Position numbers and translations under genes: made by a program. From Linum tenue (taxonomy: Eukaryota > Streptophyta > Magnoliopsida > Malpighiales > Linaceae), in contig CAMGYJ010000005.1 of NCBI GenBank assembly GCA_946122785.1, positions 41,031,901 through 41,095,900 on the forward strand: 64,000 bases of DNA, written 5' to 3'. This document shows positions 58,084 to 64,000 of the stretch, one piece after another (the stretch's first letter is position 1; the number at the start of each line of letters is the position of its first letter). The notes below the pieces were generated by a model. That model did not search any database. It saw only the letters and a list, made by a program, of their open reading frames with translations, and was not told the DNA's origin.

Positions 58084-59328
58084 CTAGGTACTCTCTCCAC
58101 TAGAAGTCATCGCCACCATCGCCGGCAGGTGGGGGTACTGGTCCTCATACCCCGGGGACTGGACGAAGGGGTAGTGAACTGCGTTCGGGTCCATGCCCAG
58201 GAATGACATGATGTAGTGCTGGTCGGACATCAGACGACGGCCGCGGTCCCTCTCACGATCGAGGCGGGTGTGAATGCGCTCCTGGCCGGCCAGAATGCGC
58301 TCGTTCTGCTGAGCGATGGCCGCCAACTGATCAGTGATGGGCACCACCACGGGGGGAGGGGACCTGGAAGCAGGAGACCTGGGAGCAGCGGAGGGGCTCG
58401 TGGGATCCTGGGCACGAGGAGTAGCACGGCGAGGAACCCGGCGAGATCCAGCGGCGCTGGACTCCGGCTGGTCTCCCTCTGCGGGTGCAGGTGGCTGGGG
58501 AAGACCCGCAATCCATCGCAGACGCCCTTGGCGAGCCACCAGGTACTGAGCGCGGAGGTTGGCCTCGCTGAGTGGAGTGGGCCCGTGGACCTGGGTCCTC
58601 CCAGTGATGTCGACCTCGTAGTAGCGGGCCAGGGCCGTGATGACCGGGCCACAGACAAGGTGGCGATCCTGGTGAGAGGCGGCCTTCCCGAATGTCCGGG
58701 CGACCACCGAGCCGAGCTGGATGGTGTCCTCCATGCGACCCATCCCCTCCATGAAGAACAGGGTCCGGAGGGTGACCCGGTTGGCCGAGCCCCGGCCGGG
58801 GGTGTAGGAACTGGTGAGCAAGTGGTTGAGGATGCGCCACTCAGGCCGGAGGAGAGAGGCCCGCGTCTGGCTGGCGATGTATTCCTCGTCCACGTTGTTG
58901 GGCAGGCAGATCCGCTGGAAGTACGCCTGGCATGGAAAGTCTGTGGGATCAGTGAGGTCCAAGCGCAGGACCCCGCTGCTGGAATGCGGGGAGTTGACCC
59001 CAAGCGCATTGGCGAACTCCCAGTAACTGATGGAGTGCTCGACCCCGCCAAGTGTGAACTGAACTGCGTTACTATGGTCGGCATTCCCCCTCTGGTTGTG
59101 GCGGAAGGAGGCATAGAACTCCCAGACGAGCTCCTGGTAGGTCGGCTCGGCGAGGCAGAGCAGGCACCGCCAACCATAAGCACGCACAGCGGCCTCCATC
59201 TGGGGCCTGGCGTGAAGTGCATCGAACACCTCAAAATTGAGGTGCGGGTGCTCGGGAATGGTGCGGAGACGGATAGTCCGCAGCAGGTGGCGCTGGGTGA
59301 TGGTCAAATGGTCGAGATAGCCTTCCAT
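58084..59328 (-). CDS. Env-position ORF of Athila/Tat-like element A ('putative plant transposon protein' type)
   Basis: This is an intact 414-codon frame from the ATG at 59328 (MEGYLDHLTITQRHLLRTIR) to the stop at 58084. The open frame extends a further 51 codons upstream (to 59481), but that part overlaps stem-loop copy 2, so the internal start is preferred. Visible parts are an N-terminal alpha-rich region (residues ~20-230: YGWRCLLCLAEPTYQELVWE, YEFANALGVN-like, EWRILNHLLTSS, GMGRMEDTIQLGSVVARTFG), then a Pro/Ser/Arg linker (~265-320: ESSAAGSRRVPRRATPRAQD), then a Gln/Glu/Arg coiled-coil-like segment (QNERILAGQERIHTRLDRER). No signal peptide or membrane segment is obvious. Proteins of this type sit between integrase and the 3' LTR in Athila/Tat elements and are listed as putative plant transposon proteins; their role is not known to me. 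Codon use is GC-rich, unlike the surrounding non-coding DNA. Confidence 0.75.
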   Translation of the reverse strand: MEGYLDHLTITQRHLLRTIRLRTIPEHPHLNFEVFDALHARPQMEAAVRAYGWRCLLCLAEPTYQELVWEFYASFRHNQRGNADHSNAVQFTLGGVEHSISYWEFANALGVNSPHSSSGVLRLDLTDPTDFPCQAYFQRICLPNNVDEEYIASQTRASLLRPEWRILNHLLTSSYTPGRGSANRVTLRTLFFMEGMGRMEDTIQLGSVVARTFGKAASHQDRHLVCGPVITALARYYEVDITGRTQVHGPTPLSEANLRAQYLVARQGRLRWIAGLPQPPAPAEGDQPESSAAGSRRVPRRATPRAQDPTSPSAAPRSPASRSPPPVVVPITDQLAAIAQQNERILAGQERIHTRLDRERDRGRRLMSDQHYIMSFLGMDPNAVHYPFVQSPGYEDQYPHLPAMVAMTSSGEST

Positions 59329-59398
59329 GACCCTGCAAAACACAAGAATGGACAAAATGGGACACGAGCGAACAGGGTCAATGTTAGTCAAAATCACA

Positions 59399-59446
59399 CC
59401 GGGAGACCTTATATCGAAAGATATGGACAGTGGACTAGACTCCCGG
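59399..59446 (-). other. Conserved stem-loop, copy 2
   Basis: The outer helix CCGGGAG / CTCCCGG (7 bp) differs in sequence from copy 1 but pairs in the same position. The inner hairpin ATATC-GAAA-GATAT replaces the AATCT/AGATT of copy 1. The core GGACAGTGGACTAG is unchanged. It lies upstream of the env-position ORF's preferred start. Confidence 0.75.
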
Positions 59447-59490
59447 AGAAAAAGCATACCCATCACACAAGAAGCACACAACCAAATTCA

Positions 59491-59538
59491 CGGGGGGCCC
59501 TCAAATCGAGCGATTTGGAAAGTGGACTAGGCCCCCGG
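59491..59538 (-). other. Conserved stem-loop, copy 3
   Basis: The outer helix is GGGGGCC / GGCCCCC with flanking CGG bases and one mismatch. The inner hairpin is AAATC-GAGC-GATTT. The core reads GGAAAGTGGACTAG, one base different from the other copies. It lies 45 bp beyond copy 2. Confidence 0.75.
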
Positions 59539-60052
59539 GAAGCAAACACCAAATCCAAACCAATTAAGCACCAATCAACCAACCACACACAAAATCACCA
59601 CAAGCCCGTAAATAATTCCAACATGCAAATGGTAGGCCGAGGAACTGAAATCCCAAGATAAAATATAGCATGCAAAGAAAGCCATCGGCCTACCAAATTG
59701 TTCTCAAATTGTGGCACATGCACAAGTTCTTCACCTAACTCTAGGTATCGATTCTCCAAAAATTCAAGAAAAGGCAAGGGGAACACACCTGGAGACGCAA
59801 GTAGATACCCAGAGAGAGGTGAAGAAAGTGGCAAAAAACACCCAAAGTCGCCGGAAAAATCACCGGAGACTCGTCGGAGAACTCACCGCCGGCAACCCAA
59901 CCTCGGCAAAACTCGCTCAAACCTTTGGGGAATGTGCTCCTCGACGCCAGGAGCGTGGGAGTGGTCGCGGTTTGTGATTTGGAGGTCGGGGGAGTGATTT
60001 ATGGCCGGAAAATCGAAGGAGAAGGCGAAAATGGCGACTTTCCGGCGAGGGG
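59539..60052 (-). mobile_element. Internal region of element A up to its junction with element B
   Basis: GC-rich sequence (59760-60050, with CGCCGG and GGCGAC blocks) has no sustained minus-strand frame of recognised type. It stops exactly where the plus-strand LTR B begins (GGCGAGGGG^TGATAGACC), so the rest of element A's gag-pol is missing or displaced outside the window. Confidence 0.6.
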
Positions 60053-61395
60053 TGATAGACCGATAATTATACATGTTTTCACCCCTATTCTGAAGCCGTT
60101 TGTGATGCGGAATCTCGTGTTTTAAGCCGATTTTACGCTAGGTTGTGTGTTTATGTCATATTTCAGGTCCCGGCGTTGGAATCAAGGCGGAGAAACGAGT
60201 TCTGGGTCGAAAGGAGCGAAGTTGGGACGAAGTGGGCAGTAGGAGGCAAATACCCGGTCAGGTGGCCAAATACCCGACCGGGTATTCACCACTTTTGGGC
60301 GCCCGAGAAGCAGAGAGGGGCCCGGGCACAACAGCAAAATCCCCGGTCGGGGATTATGGCGAGTGACCGGGGATTCTTCCCTTACGCGAAACGGTGCGCT
60401 GCGATAATACCCGGTCGAAACCCAAAATACCCGACCGGGTATTTCGACCGGGTATCGCGACCAGGCAGTCAATTTAAGGAGAAAGAAGGCCAACATTGAA
60501 GGGTTCCGAGTTTTTGAGAGAGAAATCGATTCCTAGAGAGAGAAAGCGACGAACCAGAGTTCCCAAGCGCCATAGATCGATCTTCAACACCATTGGAGCC
60601 CGGTTTGAGCTTGGAGAAGTGCGATTAAACGTCCAGGAGCAGAAATCCAACTTCACAGTATGATTTCCGCGTCTGAATCTGCTTTTGCTTCTTTCTCTAT
60701 GGAGTAGTTTCCCCATTCATCTGGGTATGGAGAACCCTAGATTTGTATGCTAGGTCTGATTGTATGAACCCAAGTACAGAGTTTGTGAATTGATCATATT
60801 CGATTGAGGTTTGAATGATTGAATGACTTGAATCCTGATCAAATTCCTGTTGTTTATGCTTTAACCTAGAATGAGAATATCTGCCTAGGTTGATAGAGTA
60901 CCCTTAATCGAAGGTGGCGAATTGGTGACTTTAGTCGAGGAGCCAATTCGCTATTCTGTACCGAAGTCAATTCGGTAGTGGAGGTTTGGTTCATTAGGGC
61001 CTCAATCTGTTTACTCCGGTGGAGGTTAGTTGCCCGCTAGAGACTCAGATTGAGAGGGTCTGGAGACCTTTAGTCGAGACTTCAGGCTAATTGAGAACCT
61101 TCCGCAGTATAACTTTCATGAAAACTGAACTTGGTAAATTGCAATCCGACTTAACTGCAGTCTAGGGGGAACCATATCCGGGTGACCTCTCTTGACTTGA
61201 CAACAAACCGTTTACTTGCTTTGTGTTTTGTTTGCTTGAGTTGCACTAAAAGTTCACCGCTAAATAACAAGAATTCACCGAGTAGTCATCACATCTAGGA
61301 CCCGGGTTGACAATAAAACCCAAACCCGCTATACTACGCTTTAGGAAGTGGTTGCACTTGGCCATTTTCTAGAGTGACAGTAGGAGCGAGTCAAG
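60053..61395 (+). repeat. 5' LTR of Athila/Tat-like element B (plus strand), 1343 bp
   Basis: It starts TGATAGACCGATAATTATAC and ends CAGTAGGAGCGAGTCA, followed after four bases by the primer-binding site. ATACCCGACCGGGTAT / CCCCGGTCGGGGAT palindromes cluster at 60250-60450, ahead of an ATTTAAGGAG TATA-like box (about 60472). The downstream part (GTGGCGAATTGGTGACTTTA, ATCCGGGTGACCTCTCTTG) is the reverse of LTR A with ~90% visual agreement. Confidence 0.9.
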
Positions 61396-61399
61396 TTTT

Positions 61400-61419
61400 T
61401 GGCGCCGTTGCCGGGGACG
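61400..61419 (+). promoter_or_regulatory. Primer-binding site, tRNA-Asp type
   Basis: TGGCGCCGTTGCCGGGGA, immediately downstream of LTR B, is complementary to the 3' end of plant tRNA-Asp. It is the hallmark site of Athila/Tat gypsy elements. Confidence 0.92.
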
Positions 61420-61540
61420 GCTAGGTTGTTGAAGAAAAGTGATTTCTGTTACTTTAGCATTTTCATTTTTGCATTGAGTTTTTGTTCTTCCCACTTGTGC
61501 CTTCACGGGTTTGCATTGCTTGATTGTGTGCAGCTAGTGC

Positions 61541-61761
61541 ATGACCCGTAGCCAGTCGGGAGGTTTACTGCCGTTGAATCCTGAGATTGAGCGCACCTGC
61601 AAACAACTTCGCAGACAACAGCAAGCTAGACTGGCTACGGTGGAGCGCCGAGACGGCCAATTGACCAGCGACTCCGAGGACGAGTACGTGATGGAAGGCG
61701 ATCAGAACCCACCTCCTCAGAACCAGATCCTGGGGAACGACCAACACCCCCAGGGAGCTGG
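61541..61761 (+). pseudogene. N-terminus of element B gag, cut by element C
   Basis: The ATG at 61541 opens MTRSQSGGLLPLNPEIERTC and continues KQLRRQQQARLA, with an acidic SDSEDEYVMEGDQ segment. This is the usual start of gag in this lineage. The frame is interrupted after about 73 codons at the left edge of LTR C (GAGCTGG^TGACACGCC). The remainder lies beyond the window, if it exists. The leader between the primer site and the ATG is 120 bp. Confidence 0.75.
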
Positions 61762-63102
61762 TGACACGCCAAAACACAACACCAAACTGCGACCAAGTGT
61801 AATCGCAGTCCGGGAATGCAGTAACAGGCAAGTTATATTATCAACCCGGGGTCTAGATCTACTGCTTACTCCGTGATTCTCTATTATCTAGCAAACTAGT
61901 TCGAGTGATTGTTGGTTAACGCAAAAGCAGTAAGAAAGCAGGAAATGGTTCGGTTTTCAAAAGCAGTTAAGAGTCACTCGGGATTGAGTCCCCCTAGCCC
62001 CTTAGTTAGGTTCAATTGCAATTCCCTGGGTTGATTTACTGTTGATTAGACTGCGGAAGATCCGACAGTAGCTTGGAATCTCTTAAGCTGACCAAGCCCT
62101 CTCAGTATAACTACCCGGCAGACGACTAGTCTTCACCAGGATAGAAAGCTGAGGCTATGAACACAGAACTCCACTACTGGCGTCAAGAACACCAGTACAA
62201 AGCAGTAAATTGGCTAACTCTCGTATAGCCAATCTCCTACTATCGAATGAAGAAGCTCTAACAACCTAATCAGATCCTATCTATCTCAGGTTGAAGCAGA
62301 AATTGAGACAAGCTGATCAGACTCAAATCAATTCATGAAACATGCGTCATTCGATTAAAATCAAACAATAATATCATCCCAAGTCATTACAATCAAATTC
62401 CTAACACAAGGAACTAGGGTTCTTCATACCCAAGTGAGAGAAGGGTTCTACTCCATAGAGAGAGAAGAGAAAACAAGAATCGGATTAGTCATACTCATAA
62501 CGATGAGGATAATCTGCTCCGAGACGATGATGTTCACTCCTATGGCGATCTCCAGGCTCGATTCGATGAAATCCAGCTCCAAGATAGCTTCTAGGATGAG
62601 TTCTTCGCACTTTCTCTCTCTAGGGCTCTGTTTTTGCTCTCCAAACACGATTCTCCCACTTCTGGCTCGGAATAGACATTAAAACCGGTCTCCCCGAGTT
62701 GCACGGCCAGGTGCACGGCCGTGCACCACCCCATTCTGGCCGTGCAACATCAAAACGCACCGTTTCATTAACATGCTCAGCCTTCTTGCACGGCCAGGCG
62801 CACGGCCGTGCAAGCCTGGAATGTGCCCGTGCAAGCTCTCGTCGTGAGGCGCACGGCCAAATGGCACTAGTGCACGGCCGTGCAGCCCCCTGGTCTGGCC
62901 GTGCACTCCTCCAAAAGCTCGCCCTTCGTCCGTTCTTCGTCCAATCGACCCCAGACTCGCTCCTAAGCCTTCATTCACGTACTAGGACCTGAAATGACAC
63001 AACCAAGCACAACCTAGCGTGAAATCGGCCTAAAACACGAGAAACAACACCTCAAACGGTGTAAGTATGAGGGTAAAAACATGTGTAAATGGAGGTCTAT
63101 CA
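61762..63102 (-). repeat. 3' LTR of Athila/Tat-like element C (minus strand), 1341 bp
   Basis: On the minus strand it runs from TGATAGACCTCCATTTACAC (63102) to GGCGTGTCA (61762). Shared landmarks with LTR A include ATTATCTAGCAA, the GAGTCACTCGGGATTGAGTC block, CCTAACACAAGGAACTAGGG and CTACTCCATAGAGAGAGAAG. GTGCACGGCCGTGCAC and GCACGGCC motifs cluster at 62700-62910. It is inserted in element B's gag. Confidence 0.88.
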
Positions 63103-64000
63103 AACTCCCCCACACTTAACCGTTTGCTTGTCCCCAAGCAAACAAGTCAGACACTAGGTAAGCTTACATATTTCAATCAACCAACAATGGGGACAAGTCA
63201 TAAAGGCACAAAACACGTGAATCGCACTGGTTTTCAAACATCAACACATGCACAACCTCAACAACAACCTGGACAACCACCACAAAGGACATTCGAGTGC
63301 AGCAAATCGAGTAAAGGAAGAGTCTCCCTTCTGTTCACTGGCCAACCTAGACTTGATTCAACCACTTACTCAAAACAGTCAACTCATGCATCCAACTCAA
63401 GACATCAGAATAGAGACCGAGCAATCTAGGTCCTCACCGGGGTACAAGAGCATATAGAAAATGAAAATGAATCACTCACTCTCGACCAGTGGGGTCAGGA
63501 CAATTTGATGCGAAAGATGCGCATGCTATTCCTCTCAATCCCTATCATCTCTTCACCATGATGGCAGCCTCTAAATGCTAGAGCTCACATATGGGATGTC
63601 ACCACTAACTAATCAGGAGGTCTTAGACACAGGTTCAAATGACTGGATAGGGTCTTGGACATGGGGAAAAGGCCTTTTAGGTGGTGGAAGCATTAATAGC
63701 AAAAGGTTCCACATTTCCCAAACACACAAACACAGACAAACAAACCGGCATTTTCTTTCTGCTATCCTGCATTACTCAACATCTCAAGAGCACAAGAGCG
63801 AAGGAGGCATAAACATCAGCATTTCCAAGCTAGACTGCTCAGAAACACTACTTACTGGGCATTATTCAGATTTTTGGTAGTGGCTCTCTTTTGCTTTCAA
63901 TTTTTTTTTTCTTTCATTTTTCTTTTCATTTCTTAAAAGAACCACCACTTCTGCATAAATTTCAAACACATGCCCAACTGTTAAGCACTACCTCCAACAC
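63103..64000 (-). mobile_element. Polypurine tract and 3' internal region of element C
   Basis: It begins with the polypurine tract (minus GGTTAAGTGTGGGGGAGTT) and follows 56271-57160 of element A closely to the window edge. It is non-coding. The env-position ORF, if present, would lie beyond 64000. Confidence 0.85.

Noticed and set aside
57718..59538. Known ribozyme class for the three stem-loops
   Set aside because: The hammerhead core (CTGATGA...GAAA) is absent on both strands and I see no match to twister or HDV cores. It is left as an unclassified structure.
58216..59661. Plus-strand 481-codon open frame
   Set aside because: It is antisense to the env-position ORF, whose product has homologous copies at 12.3-13.4 and 48.7-49.1 kb. 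The plus frame has no recognisable domain.

Overview
The window is nuclear DNA from a flowering plant, most likely a eudicot. The evidence is AT-rich intergenic sequence, plant-type Ty1-copia, Ty3-gypsy (Athila/Tat-like), LINE, hAT, Mutator-like and Tourist-like elements, and one ordinary intron-containing plant gene. Nearly everything is transposon, nested transposon or transposon remnant. The only gene that looks intact and host-derived is a two-exon glycoside-hydrolase-28 polygalacturonase (30564-31864, +).

Layout. 1-1990: the 3' end of a broken copia element. 4166-8458: a pair of ~0.5 kb direct repeats; a Mutator-like element (4604-6705) sits in the left copy and itself carries a smaller palindrome-rich element (5028-5918). 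8673-9422: a non-autonomous hAT element. 9951-16257: a candidate 6.3 kb inverted-repeat element with a 76-bp palindromic array and a broken gene for an acidic repeat protein. 19010-21200: a gypsy 3' LTR plus polypurine tract. 21200-23390: a broken LINE. 23880-29469: a near full-length but inactivated copia element on the minus strand. 29783-30239: a MITE just upstream of the polygalacturonase. 32545-37475: a duplicated ~1.5 kb block interrupted by a second Mutator-like element. 37475-39172: hAT remnants. 39494-41777: a second, larger relative of the 5028-5918 element with a 51-bp palindromic array. 42598-43764: a Pack-MULE carrying a captured tetraspanin gene piece, sitting in one of two diverged copies of a host segment. 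46651-47607: another inverted-repeat element. 48033-48423: a dead coiled-coil gene. 48742-64000: a nest of Athila/Tat-like elements (LTRs at 51230-53375, 54914-56270, 60053-61395 and 61762-63102) with copia and hAT insertions.

No cellular pathway is encoded; the content is mostly a record of insertion and decay. Three features stand out. (1) Three stem-loops in one Athila-like element (57718-57771, 59399-59446, 59491-59538) share a near-constant single-stranded core while both helices change sequence and keep pairing, which suggests a selected RNA structure flanking the env-position ORF. (2) Five related LTRs each carry a different set of palindromic motifs at the same place, just upstream of the presumed TATA box. 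(3) Several inverted-repeat elements carry internal arrays built from long palindromes; two of them belong to one family, both flanked by the same three bases, ATC.

All family names come from reading the translations and termini by eye; no database search was possible. Element edges are given to the base only where a target-site duplication or an LTR end could be read.
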